A DNA stretch of 64,000 nucleotides, taken from contig CM043969.1 in the NCBI GenBank assembly GCA_014529385.2, positions 73,056,176 through 73,120,175 on the forward strand, in the 5' to 3' direction. The notes under the pieces were generated by a model. It was not told the DNA's origin, did not search any database, and saw only the letters and a program-made list of their open reading frames with translations. The translations under genes were made by a program, and so were the position numbers. Shown one piece after another: positions 36,919 to 47,686 of this stretch (its first letter is position 1; each line of letters begins with the position of its first letter). Source of the stretch: Adiantum capillus-veneris. Taxonomy: Eukaryota > Streptophyta > Polypodiopsida > Polypodiales > Pteridaceae.

Positions 36919-38430
36919 ATGCTCATGTCTGAAAATGTAGGACATACTCTAAATCTGATAAAACAAAAATTTATCCTTAGTCGTGAAAATCCAACCACAT
37001 GTGTAGTGGATCACCCTATCAAGCCAACAATCTCCCAAAGTCATGGAAGAATGCTCCAACTGCTTCAGGAATTCCACCAGACCAACAATGCGGTTCTAAC
37101 TTCATTGCAGCAAACCATCTTTGAACAGATTTCAGGGTTGAACAAAGGTCTTCATATCATTATAGGTGTGTCAGGGTGTGGAAAGACATTCCTCATCAAA
37201 TACTTGACTTCAACTTTCATAAGAGATAATGGAAACATTATCCTCATTGTATCCATAGGTGCAATAATTGTCCGTCTAAGCAGCCTGGCAACAAACAGTT
37301 CACTACCAATTCAACATTCCATTGTCAAAACAACATTTCCAAAAGCAATACATTCCAATGGCGATAGATTTAGACCGTGTCGATGTCATTATCATCATAG
37401 AAGAAATATCGATGTTGACAAGTACAATTTTCAACATTATTGTTCGTTAAATAGTGGACATAAGTAATAGAACACTACTTGATCCATTCTCTCAAAAGCT
37501 CATCCTCTTGTTCGGAGATCTGGAGCACCTACCACTAGTGTGTCACCACCAAACACCGCTATGCCATGTATGTAACATACAAAATTTGGGCTACATTGCT
37601 AAAGCCACCACCCACAAACATGACTTTCTCGGTTCGCCATGTAGCAAACCTCGTGTAAGTCTAGTTCTTGGACACAATCCATGTCAGGCAGCCTGCAGAG
37701 TAATAAATATTAGAGATGATGTCACATTGCATAATTAATGAGCATGAACTCCTAAGGGAAATTCACAACTCAACCACAATAATATGCACACATAGGGAAG
37801 ATGTGTATAAGTATAATAACTTGATTCTACAAAAGTCTTTCCCAGCATGCGATTTGGTCATTGTTGCACTTAAGACCAATGCCCTTGACCAACCATTGTC
37901 GCATCATTGGCTGCATGGTAAGGCTTTTCATGAGCTGGACAAGATTGTGATTGGTGCTAAGTGTATACTTATAGAGAACATTAACATAGATTTAGGTGCA
38001 ACAAATGGCTCGACCTGTCGAATACTATTTATATCACATGATAGCATTGATCACACTGCTACAATAGAAGTGAAATTACTTTCCATTGGTGCTACCATAA
38101 CCATTCAAAGGACAAAGCATGCTACTAGGTCAATCAACAACAAATGCTTGCACAAAAGCATGTTTTTCCTGGTGCTTTCGTACGCAATTACGAGCCACAA
38201 ATCTCAAGGGGCCACGATATCAAAGAAATTTGCACTCATCAATAAAACAAGTCTTTGCCCCAAGCTTGGCATACACCATGTTTTCTTGTGTGACGGAAAT
38301 ATGCCACCTCAAAACACTCAATATGCCAACCCCAAGAATGTTATGGCCTACCAAATAAAATTCTCTCTCCATTGTTATATATTTTCCCATGACTTTAGTA
38401 ATTTTTTTTTGTTCATTGTGCACTTTTAGC
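36919..38430 (+). pseudogene. PIF1-like DNA helicase, frameshifted
   Basis: Segments in three frames make one superfamily 1B helicase. Walker A is VSGCGKTFLIKYL near 37170. Walker B IIIEEISML lies near 37395 in a second frame. A GDLEHLP block (Q replaced by H) precedes a Cys/His stretch (CHHQTPLCHVC) near 37545. TTIICTHREDVYKYN, CILIENINIDLGATNGS and YAITSHKSQGATI (motif VI region, near 38185) follow. In PIF1 proteins these parts unwind DNA with ATP. A TAA at 37448-37450 and frameshifts near 37375 and 37720 break it. Homology starts at the helicase core; no Helitron Rep domain was seen upstream. It could be part of a Helitron or a stand-alone PIF1-like mobile gene. Confidence 0.78.
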
Positions 38431-40850
38431 TCATATTGTCTACAAACTATGCAATCAGCTACCAAGCAACATTTTTTCTAATGTAGATTTTATTTTTGAT
38501 GGCTAGGTAGGTAGCCTTCAACAATTTATCATGGGGGACACATGCAAGGTAACCAAAACTTGGATGCTTCGAATTCATCACTTTCTTTCACATCTTTCAA
38601 TATTATGGACCCACGCTCACGATATGCCTCCATCTTTCAGCTATTTGATATGTTCATCAAGAACGCTCCTACCTCAAAAGCAAATAACTCAAGCCATGGT
38701 GCATATGTATACCCAACTTCAAATCAAATGAGGCTGGTAAATATTGTTGGTAAGCCTCCAAGTGCATTCATTGAGGGTTTCTGCACTAATCAGCTTCTCC
38801 AGTCATATATTAACAAATGCAACAATCGAAACAAAGAATACATAAACAATGAACTTTCTTGTAACAGTTGTGTATGTCGTTCCCCGCTAATATTCATTAT
38901 GATAACTCTTTCTTGTTCTACAGGACTATAGAAAGAGATACTAATGCATTTGGGCATTGACTTTGATGAATCAGCTAACCTCCTACTGGACACACAAGCA
39001 CAAGAGCTATTGAGCGCAAAGAGCGTTGAAATCTCCATGTAAGGAATTGTGATGCTTCTCTATGTTTATAAGATTATGCTTAACAAGTTGGCCCTCCTCA
39101 ACAAGAATACCACAAGTAACGCACTATCAAACATGGTGAAAGAGTTTGGCAAAGAATCTAGAGAGAACGATAGGTCCATCTTAAACGACAAGAAGTTCAC
39201 ATGGCATTTCAATAGAGAACTTTTTTATGCTCAATTCAGAGAATCCACCAATCCTTTCAGAAAACTTGAACTACCAAGTGGTGAAACATTTGTTTGAACT
39301 TACGAGAATAACAAAAAATAATTAAGAACTAACTAAGCACACACCATTGCAGTGCAGGACAACGAAGTAGATGCCAACAAGGAGCAAATCAATCGAGCTA
39401 CAAGTTTGCAAGACGAAAGAAACCGTTTCGACAAGTTAGTCCGCCCAAGAAACAAAGATAGCCAAAGAGAGCTACATACTCTACTCCATCAAATGCAAAA
39501 TCAACAACCGTATTTACATAGACATGATAATTGATTTTGAAGCTAGGAAAAGAACGCACATCACCAATCCTCCAAATGAATGAGAGATGACGTGTCATCC
39601 TTTCCTCTGTTCTTATGAAACTTTGACTTCTAAATTTTGTATAGAACAAATGATAGGACTACTGTTATTGCACTAGAAATACGAGAAATACTTTCTCATG
39701 ATGCAGCTTTTACCAAAGGATACAATAATTTAAAGAGACATCCCCCTAAGTGCACCAAATACTATTACTTAAAACGCAATAAAAAGATATAGTATGTAGT
39801 CATTTGCTCAATTTGTTGTAGGGAAATTTCTCTCACTTCTGATTCTATTCTTTTTCGACCCAGCCATAGTATACTTAATTTTTGAGAGTGTCCTTCCATT
39901 TTGTTATCTAGTTGGCATCAACAACATCATCAAGTATTTATATTTAACGATTCAACAATTGCATTCAATGTCACACAAAGAATTCTGACTGCACATGTGC
40001 TTCTACAATATTTGTGAGATTAACATCAGCGTCCATAGAAGTGAACGATCCATTCCACCAAGCAATTCACCTGCTGCAATACCATTTGTCAACACATCTC
40101 CAAGTTCTAATACTCAAGAACTACATGTACTTATGGGTGGAAGAACAAGCCTCGCGACTTGACGATAGCGATGGACTCACAACATAGTATCAATACAAAT
40201 TTTGGATCTCTTACTATGGTACGTGGAATGAAGCTAGTGCAAAGATGCATATAAAAGTCAACCGTCTACGTCAATGCCCCTCTAATAGACACCTTCTATT
40301 ATTCGTATACATATTGACAAAGCTGCATATCCTTAGGGAGATCGACTTTCTCCTTCAAAAACTATCTTTACAAGAAATCACCGACTTAACAACATTTATA
40401 AAAAGACATTGTAACTATGAAGAGCTCACATTAGAAACAACTGTTAACTCCATTTACGAGTAGTAAAAGATTTTAATTTTTATGCTACTCCTCTACCCTA
40501 TTCAATTACACAATGTAGGCAATTTCTTCATCACAATGATCCGACCCCTGCTATTACCTGTCCACAAGGCGCTTTCCTCGCCTCTTTTTGCAATGAGAAA
40601 CAACGATATAAACCATGTATTTTACAAACCTTGCTTGTCTTCTTTTCTATTGAATTTCACTACCTTCTCTACCTTTCAGATCCCTTGCATTTTTGTTCAA
40701 CATCTACAATTTTTTTAATTTCCTTTCACCTCACCCCTTCATTTTGTTGTTCAATTATCAAGGCATACTAGTTCAATGGCTCTACTACTGCAATTATATA
40801 AGCCAGAATCTTTTCAGATTTTCTCGGATCACTTCCATGTTTAGAATCTC
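38431..40850. other. unassigned DNA downstream of the helicase
   Basis: A series of modest plus-strand frames (38542-38931, 39049-39297, 39352-39534, 40245-40463) has charged, non-repetitive composition, but I recognise no family. It could be the rest of the element that carries the helicase, or decayed host sequence. Confidence 0.4.
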
Positions 40851-40852
40851 AA

Positions 40853-40933
40853 GCAAAATTGCCAGATCGGTTTTGAATCGGCGCTCATGGTAGGCCAACA
40901 GAGGCATTTTCCTCTAAACCACTCTACCATGAG
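40853..40933 (-). ncRNA. tRNA-like Pol III unit / hairpin (tentative)
   Basis: A perfect 10-bp inverted repeat (40884-40893 with 40924-40933) encloses a 5-bp stem (40900-40904 with 40911-40915). On the minus strand the sequence has an A-box-like TGGTAGAGTGG (40919-40929), a B-box-like GATTCAAAACC (40869-40879) about 40 nt further on, and then a TTTT terminator. Length and box spacing fit a tRNA-derived unit, but no clean cloverleaf forms (the putative anticodon loop has six bases). A tRNA pseudogene or SINE head is more likely than a working tRNA. Confidence 0.4.
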
Positions 40934-41159
40934 TGATTTGATGCCGACATCGTGACCCTTTTTTTATAAAGAAAAAACTTCTTGCCCTCCCCCATCGCCG
41001 ACCTCGTCGTCCAGCCGCGTTGTGCCCTGGCACACCTTGCGCTCAAGCCCTACCACACTTGCTACCCACGTGCCCCTCCAACTAGTTTGCTCCCACCATT
41101 TCAACTAGCTCGCACGACCCGCCTACCGGCGGGTCTCGCTCGCTCTTACCATTGATATA

Positions 41160-41166
<7 letters not shown>

Positions 41167-41220
<54 letters not shown>
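41167..41220 (+). repeat. (GT)n microsatellite
   Basis: About 54 bp of GT. Confidence 0.97.
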
Positions 41221-41223
<3 letters not shown>

Positions 41224-42006
41224 ACATCTCCCCATGACACTCACACGATTGGCCAATATCGCCATTAACCTATTGATATTTGTTTTTGCATGCTCAAATT
41301 CCTCTCTAGTCATTTAGCTTTTCCCTGCATTGCTATTTTGGAATGAACAGTTGCAGTTACATGAGTGAACACAAATTTGTATCACCCTATCTTGCTTCAG
41401 AATGACCTCACTTCAATAGCAATACAGACTTGCTTTTCACTCAACCATTGGTAACTTTGGCGAGTGGAAACCACACAGAGGGAATGCAAAATCTCACCAC
41501 ATGGTGTGATAAGGGGAAGCCTCTTGTCATTAAAAAATGTCCTTTGCGAGGGTAAAAATGTGAGTTCCTGTCTTTTTATGAACGTAGGGACACGTGGCAG
41601 AAGGAGGTTTGCCTCTCATTTGGCTAACTCTTCTTTTTCGTCTTTTTAAAATTTTAATTTTTTCTCTCAATTTACCGGCAATTATAAAGTAAGTGGAAGT
41701 CTCTGTAATATGTAGTTATCGCTCTCTATCTATATTCACTCTCTATGTGTCTAATTATTGCTCTCTATCTATGTTGGCTCTCTGAGTGTCTAAATGCCGT
41801 CATTTTCTCTCTAACTCTTTTTCTCTCTACATCAGACTCCATAATAGTCTGAGCCTCTTCATGCATAAGATTTCGACACGATCAAGAGACTGACCTAGGC
41901 TTAGTAGAGCAAGTTGCTTCCAGGCGCTCTTCATGAGCACCTAAATCACCGCCGAGATCTCTCGCAGTGGAGCCCCTCCCACTAAGCTCGCAATGTACTC
42001 CTCATC

Positions 42007-42037
<31 letters not shown>

Positions 42038-42239
42038 CTATCCCAACAATGACTCATGAAGCTACTATGTTTCGTGCCGCTCCAACTAGTTCGCTCCCAC
42101 CATTTCAATTCTTCTTTCCTTTCCTAAACTCACCCTTCACTTTCACTTATGCCCTTAATATGTTATGAAAGAATTTTATTTATGAAAGAATTTTTATTTT
42201 TCTGAGATTGGGATACACTATTACTAGTTCACTGAGCAA
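41221..42239. other. intergenic DNA with (GA)n and a local duplicated segment
   Basis: A (GA)n tract lies at 42009-42037. A stretch near 42077-42110 repeats one near 41067-41105. No gene was recognised. Confidence 0.55.
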
Positions 42240-42511
42240 ATGGAGACGTTAGTAGCTCACAGGCCGTGGATGTTGCATGGCGGGAACGCATCGCCGCGCC
42301 TTAGAGCCTTCACGCAAGGACTTGTGGGCCGCCCCAGCTTGGCCATAATAGCAGGCTATCCTTCTTTCCCGTCTCTTAGCTTCGCAAATCCTGTCGCCTC
42401 GTCTTCATCCTCCTCCTCCTCCACGGCTTCACGAGATGACGACTCTCATTCAACTCCTTTTGTGGAGGACCTTCTCATCCCCCCTTCTTGGACCTCAGCA
42501 CGTGTTGCTGC

Positions 42512-42515
<4 letters not shown>
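42240..42515 (+). CDS. possible first exon of a plastid-targeted protein (partial)
   Basis: An ATG at 42240 opens 92 codons rich in Ser, Ala, Arg and Pro with few acidic residues in the first 60 (METLVAHRPWMLHGG, then a run of eight Ser). This is the composition of a chloroplast transit peptide. The frame then turns more ordinary (FVEDLLIPPSW) and meets AG|GT at 42515/42516, a canonical splice donor that opens into a (CT)n tract. No later exon was recognised within the window. It may be a captured or truncated exon of a host gene. Function is unknown. Confidence 0.4.

Positions 42516-42565
<50 letters not shown>
42516..42565 (+). repeat. (TC)n microsatellite
   Basis: A TC tract of about 50 bp directly after the putative splice donor. 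Confidence 0.96.
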
Positions 42566-42571
<6 letters not shown>

Positions 42572-43119
42572 CCCCTGCGGAGGCAAATGGAGCACTTAAC
42601 ACCAATGAATTGAACTGATAAATGATGAACAAGTACATAACAAAAGAATCGATGGTCAGGAGCGACTGAACTACAGACTCTAAAGACGTGATTCCACTAT
42701 CTGTGCCGGGCGATTCAAAAGGTACGTGAACGAGAACCTAGAGGTGACTCAGGGAGTTTTTGGGAATGACCGGGGAGAGAAATTCAATGATATAATCTAG
42801 GAAGAACTAACACGGCAATTGTTAAAGGATAATTGTGCTCTGTTCTTTACTGCTCGATTGTAGTCACATGCATGATGTGTATCCAGCGACCCCATGCATG
42901 TTTACTTGATGCTATTGGTTTGGGATGCTAGACATCAAACATTATGCTCCACGATTCTGCCGGTATGTGATGGTGAACACGATTGCTACTAGTTTGGATT
43001 ACTACCTACCACCATGGTTTCTTCTTTTGTTGCTTCCCCTTGTTGATACCATTCGGTTGGTTTGGCCTCTGTTGAGCAGACACTTGCTTGTCGGTTGGGT
43101 ATGTCAATGTAATGGTGTG
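42566..43119. other. intergenic DNA, no gene recognised
   Basis: Nothing with a recognisable motif was seen on either strand. Confidence 0.5.
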
Positions 43120-44290
43120 CATTTCAAATCCTTGTTTGGCATGACTCATGAGTCGCAAAATGGAGGCCACCTTCTTTGTCAACAATAACGCCGAATCTCC
43201 TTGGACAAGCCGCAATAAAACCGCTCAACTTGTTGTTAAAAGGTATTTTTCTTGAAGGAGGAAGCGGGTAGAAAAGTATCCCAAAAGCGCTGACAATAGT
43301 CATCAAGAGTGTCCTCTTTGGTCATCCGGAGATGGTTCCATGCTGTGATAACATTTTCTTCGTACTCTTCGTGGAGTCGTGCAGTGGTAAAAACTCGTTT
43401 GAACTTTAACCAAGTGGTGGGTGCTTTCCTTCACAAAAGTAAGGTCGACCACTAAGTCTGGGCATTGCCTTTCAGATAGGAAGACATTCGTCGTACTTTG
43501 GAAGGTTCAGAAAAGCGCCCTCCCGAGAAAACAATATCGAACTGTTGAATCCTTGTCAAAATTGTCAGAATGTTTTTTGTGCTTTCGAGATCCTTTCCGG
43601 GATGGGTTCTTCTCAGAGCGTCTGCCCCTCCCGTTCTTCTTGCTCTTCTTGCTCTCTCGAGTCCTCCTGCGCTTTCGGTGCTTCCTGTCCTCCTCGTTGG
43701 AGTTGTCTCAAGACGAAGATGAATTGGGATCATCCTCAAAACGTACACGCTTCTTGGATTTGCTAACTGCTTCGAATGAGGTTTTCTAACCTAGGGGCGG
43801 AGTAATCTGCTCCACGACTTTTCTTTTGAGAGCCATTCGAAGACTTCATAACTTGGTCACAGCACTGTCAAACACAGTTTGCGAGTACAAGCGTCACTTA
43901 CGAGCACCCAACTTTGATTTCTGTCTCATAGTTGACTTAAGGGGCCGCCTGCCATCCCGAATGAATTTCGTCAAGTGGATGATTCTTCAGAAATTTCGCA
44001 TACTGCGGGTCCTTGGTATTTGAGCATCTGGCTGGCACAAATGTGAACCTGACGCTGCCGTTGTACTTCCATCTTCTCGATGTTGCTTGGCGAAAGAGGG
44101 CTGTATTCTTCTTCTGAAGTCTTAGAAGAAGTTCGACTCTTACTAGTTCCTCCATTAGTTTTCTCACTCAGGCGAGTATGGACAACTCTTTTGGAAGAAG
44201 TTTGATTCTCACTAGCTCTTCCATTACTTTTCTCGCTCAGCAAGTAGGGACAAGGTCTCCTCCTTGTCGGATTTATTGCCAGAATCCATG
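43120..44290 (-). pseudogene. gypsy C gag remnant
   Basis: Minus-strand translation in shifting frames gives a Ser/Lys-rich N terminus (44243-43971), then a retrotransposon gag domain with SEPSKVRRMSSYLKGNAQ, a HEEYEENV-like block, DDYCQRFWDTFLPAS and FYCGLSKEIRR near 43,180-43,520. It resembles the gag of gypsy A and B. Frameshifts are frequent, and no protease or RT follows to the left, so only the 5' part of the element survives. Confidence 0.68.
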
Positions 44291-44340
44291 TGTGCTGCGA
44301 GAAAAGGGATTGGATCCTTCGTAGAAGAGGGATCGTCTAA

Positions 44341-44352
44341 GCTCTGATACCA
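44341..44352 (-). other. tRNA-iMet primer binding site of gypsy C
   Basis: Minus-strand TGGTATCAGAGC sits between the gag remnant and LTR-like sequence, confirming that 44353 onward was the 5' LTR. Confidence 0.85.
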
Positions 44353-45038
44353 CTATAGTAGATTTGGACACCCAAGCCGAAGATCTAAAGCAACACACGT
44401 GAGAGAAACTGGAAACAACTGAACAGAACTGAAAATAGAGAGAGACGACACGGCGCGACAAAGTTCTGCGTCCAGATGCACTAGCCCCAAAGAGTGGCGC
44501 CCCTTCTTGGTATTTTATTTTTATGCTTTGCAATGCTCCCACGCAAAAACTGCCTAGAGGAGAGGCCCTGGCACCCTTATAAAGGCCCCTGGCCTTGTCA
44601 GAAGCAGTTATATCAAAAACATATGGTCCAAAAGCATGCGGTACCCAAAAGCTAGCGTCTCTTGGGTTGTCTGTAAAACGTAGAAATTCGTACGACGTGC
44701 CACATCAGCAATGCAAATCGCAAAACATCAGTATAGACAGCCACTTGAGCACTTTTTTCGCAAATTTAGGGCCTTGCTTTATATTTAGGGGTTTTAGGCC
44801 CCTCTGCCAAGTTCCGTAAGTTGGGATGGGTTAGGTTTTTAACCCTAACCCCTTCTGGGCCACTCACAATAATTTGCAAGTTGGTAAACTTCTTCTGCCT
44901 CTTTTTGTAGGGTTTAGGCCCCTTCTATCCAGTCTTTTTCCTCTAGGCCATGCCACATCATGAGTCCTTTACGCAATTCCTGGGTGTGTCTTTAATTTAG
45001 GCCCCTTGGTAGAAGTTTAAATTGGGTGGCGGTTAGGA
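44353..45038 (-). repeat. 5' LTR of gypsy C (right end truncated or interrupted)
   Basis: The left edge is set by the primer site. It contains the block AGCCCCAAAGAGTGGCGCC (from 44483), shared with 45891 and 61713, and a minus-strand TATA-like TTTATAAG near 44575-44582. Related sequence also occurs at 60363-60480 and, inverted, at about 61100-61620. The right edge coincides with the start of element E, so the true LTR end is uncertain. Confidence 0.6.
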
Positions 45039-45338
45039 TGTCACGTGCACATCTACAAGCTACTTCATGACTAGGGTTCAATTCAGTTCAGTTAGCTTAG
45101 GAAGTGTACTGGCACTTTTGTGAGTCTTGTTCGCAGACCGTGCATATCCAGGCACTTAGAGTAGATGCATATTCTTTGGTTGCACACATCATGATCATCA
45201 GTTTACCATCAGAACCCATTAGGAGCATTTTTACAATGCATATGCCATAGACCCATTTTCCCTATTTTAGCCATTTTTCACTTATTATTATTAAGTGACT
45301 TTGTTGGGAAACTGGGTAGGGCGATTCTGGCAAGTTAA

Positions 45339-45346
45339 TATATAAG
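45339..45346 (+). promoter_or_regulatory. TATA box of element E LTR
   Basis: TATATAAG lies 300 bp into the LTR and is conserved at 59487-59494 in the 3' LTR. Confidence 0.55.
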
Positions 45347-45725
45347 AAACCTAGCGCTAGTACTTTCTGGCAGAAGAGGCAGCATGTACCATCTGAAGAG
45401 CACCTTCTCACCAAGACGGCAAGAGGACCTAGCGTTTTCAGCCACCAAAGACCAGCCAACGTTTTTCATCAACTGCAGAACAGGCCTAGCGTTTTCAGCA
45501 ATTGCAGATAAGCCTGGCGATAGCAGAGCCCATAGCATTTTTGCAGCAGATGAGCAAATCAGCCTAGCGTTTTTGGAGTTGTAGATCAGCCCTCCTAGAT
45601 TTGTATCAGCGTTTTCAGTTTTCAGTAGTCACGTTCCGTACCGCAGCCCCCAAACCTCGCAGATCTCACCTTCTCGCAGTAGATCCTTGTCGCACGGTCA
45701 GATAAACTAGCGTTTGCAGATTCAG

Positions 45726-47205
45726 TGAAACCGGCCCGTAGGGCGGTAGGCGTTGGCTTTCACCCGAAATTCTTTACTTTATACACACACACACAGCACT
45801 TTGCAAAGAGAACCTGCGACGGGAGTTAACACTTGAATACACACACGGCTCGGCAGCTAGAATGCTCCGAGCAGACGCCGACAACCTGTAGGCCCCAAAA
45901 TTGGCGCCCCTTTCGGTATTTCTTTATTCTTTAGGAGGGTAAATTACAAGGTAAGGTCCTGGGAATCCTTCACATGTATCCACCTAGATACCATTTGATT
46001 TGGCCAAATTTCGGCAGCATAACAGCCCCAAAACTTGTGCGAAACCAATTCCCCTGCTGGAACTCGCTTGCACTGGCGTATACCCTCTGATTCCTGTCCA
46101 AAAACAGTAAATTCAGCACGCTGTATTTACTGGTTTTTGCCCTGTTTTCAGCCCCAAACAGTCCCCTAACTGTCCTTTGCCAGTGGGGCACGATTCCCAA
46201 TGATCCTGGCGTCCGTATGGCTGAAAAACAGTCAAATTACAGCGCATACACAGCGCTGATTTTGCACCTGTACGGTGAGGTTATGACCCTCACCAGTGCC
46301 TGCTTTGGAGCAGCAGTTAGCTACCCCCGTTCCTGCTCAAGGAGGCTCTTGCCTCAGCACAAAAGCATGAACCCACACAACTGTACATCAGTCAAATGAG
46401 TAGCCCTCTTGTGGGGCATCACATAACTGCACGTAGGGGAGAAAGAGAGCAGTATGTAGCGTGCGGGGCATCACTCCCGTCACCATACTGTGCATAGAGG
46501 GCAAGGTAAGCATTCCATAGCTTCTGTACCTGTTGCAATCCGCCTGTGGCTGAAAATGGCGCCCCCTTTGATGATATGCAGCTCGTTTTTGCCTCCCAGA
46601 GTGGCAGAATCGCTCACAAGCTGACACGTCGCCCAGTTTCCGAGTTTGGGCTTTCCCTGCTAAAAATATCTCAACTGGTGCGTCAGTTGACTTCGCGGCA
46701 GAGTTGTAAAGTGTTCCCCTAGTCATACCGAAGGTAATGACGCGAACACATTTCGTGGCCCAAAATAGCAGTTCCCTAAATTTTAGGAGATGCTTCCGTT
46801 GGGCTCCCACTGGTCTTCTGACCATCTATCCTCATTGGGACCGCATCCAAAAATGCAATGTGGCCCAACTGTCACATACTTTTTGTTGGAAGTCACACCT
46901 TGACTTTACGCCTTAATTGAGTTCACTTCCTAGCATCCACCAACTTGCTAAGTGCGACGGGGGGACCTATATGATCTTGCTCTGAGCCTAGACATCCTCT
47001 TACCATACGAATTCCAGTGCCGACCACTTCCCGTCTGCGGGTGAATCTACCGTTCACATTGGCCATACAATGTCCGACCGTTTGCTACTTCAAAAAGAGG
47101 GTCTTAAACAAATAAAATAAACCCCATTGGAAAGAAACCAACAACCAAGATTAGCAGTTGCCACATCTCTGTGACATGGTTAATAACTGCCACGTCCTCG
47201 TGACA
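45726..47205. mobile_element. solo LTR inserted in the 5' LTR of element E
   Basis: A 1480-bp segment absent from the other LTR of E begins TGAAACCGG and ends CTCGTGACA. It is flanked by a perfect 5-bp duplication TTCAG (45721-45725 and 47206-47210). It has TG/CA ends, no internal coding region and no primer site, so it is a solo LTR. It contains the block GGCCCCAAAATTGGCGCCCC (45891-45910) seen in other gypsy-type LTRs here, placing it in a related group. The same block in gypsy C suggests minus orientation. Confidence 0.85.
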
Positions 47206-47674
47206 TTCAGCCCGCTATTCGCAGATTTCAGCATCTGCGTTTTCAGCGCGTCATCGTCGCATCGTCGTCATTGCCGCCGTCACCGACATAGAGTCAGAAT
47301 TCAACAGATACAAGATTTGCAGATTTCAGCCCTTAGCGTTTTCAGTTTTCAGCCCGTCTCGTCGTTGTCGACATCGCCGGCAAGTCCATTGCATTGTAGA
47401 GATTTGTGCAATCAATAACATAGACCGCTCTCGCCATAGAGAGTGGGGCCTTGGAGGAGGGTTTGACAACATTCTGGTGTCGTATTCTTCTCTCTCTATC
47501 TCTCAGTCTCAACACCTTCATTCACCGTGTTTACCACTTTGTTTGTGATCATTTGCACTCTCTCACTAAAGAGACGGAAGGCTCTCCCTTCCGTAAGTAA
47601 AAGGAACCCTTGAGCAAAGTTCAGAGCACTTATCTTGAGCAAAGTTCAACATTCACATCCGTTGCACCTTACAT

Positions 47675-47686
47675 TGGTATCAGAGC
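47675..47686 (+). other. tRNA-iMet primer binding site of element E
   Basis: TGGTATCAGAGC lies 1 bp after the LTR. Confidence 0.9.

Larger units (their letters stand above)
45039..47673 (+). repeat. 5' LTR of element E (interrupted by a solo LTR)
   Basis: Homologous to 59187-60362 in two pieces, 45039-45725 and 47211-47673, about 1150 bp in total against 1176 bp for the partner. The middle is the solo LTR. Both LTR copies contain many variants of CTAGCGTTTTCAG. Confidence 0.92.

Noticed and set aside
36919-38430. Calling the PIF1-like gene a Helitron
   Set aside because: No Rep/HUH motif and no convincing Helitron ends were seen, so only the helicase is claimed.
40853-40933. Functional tRNA gene
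   Set aside because: Boxes fit, but the D and T arms do not pair properly and the anticodon loop is six bases.
46388-46825. 145-codon minus-strand frame in the solo LTR
   Set aside because: It lies inside an LTR with no family motif; chance open frame.
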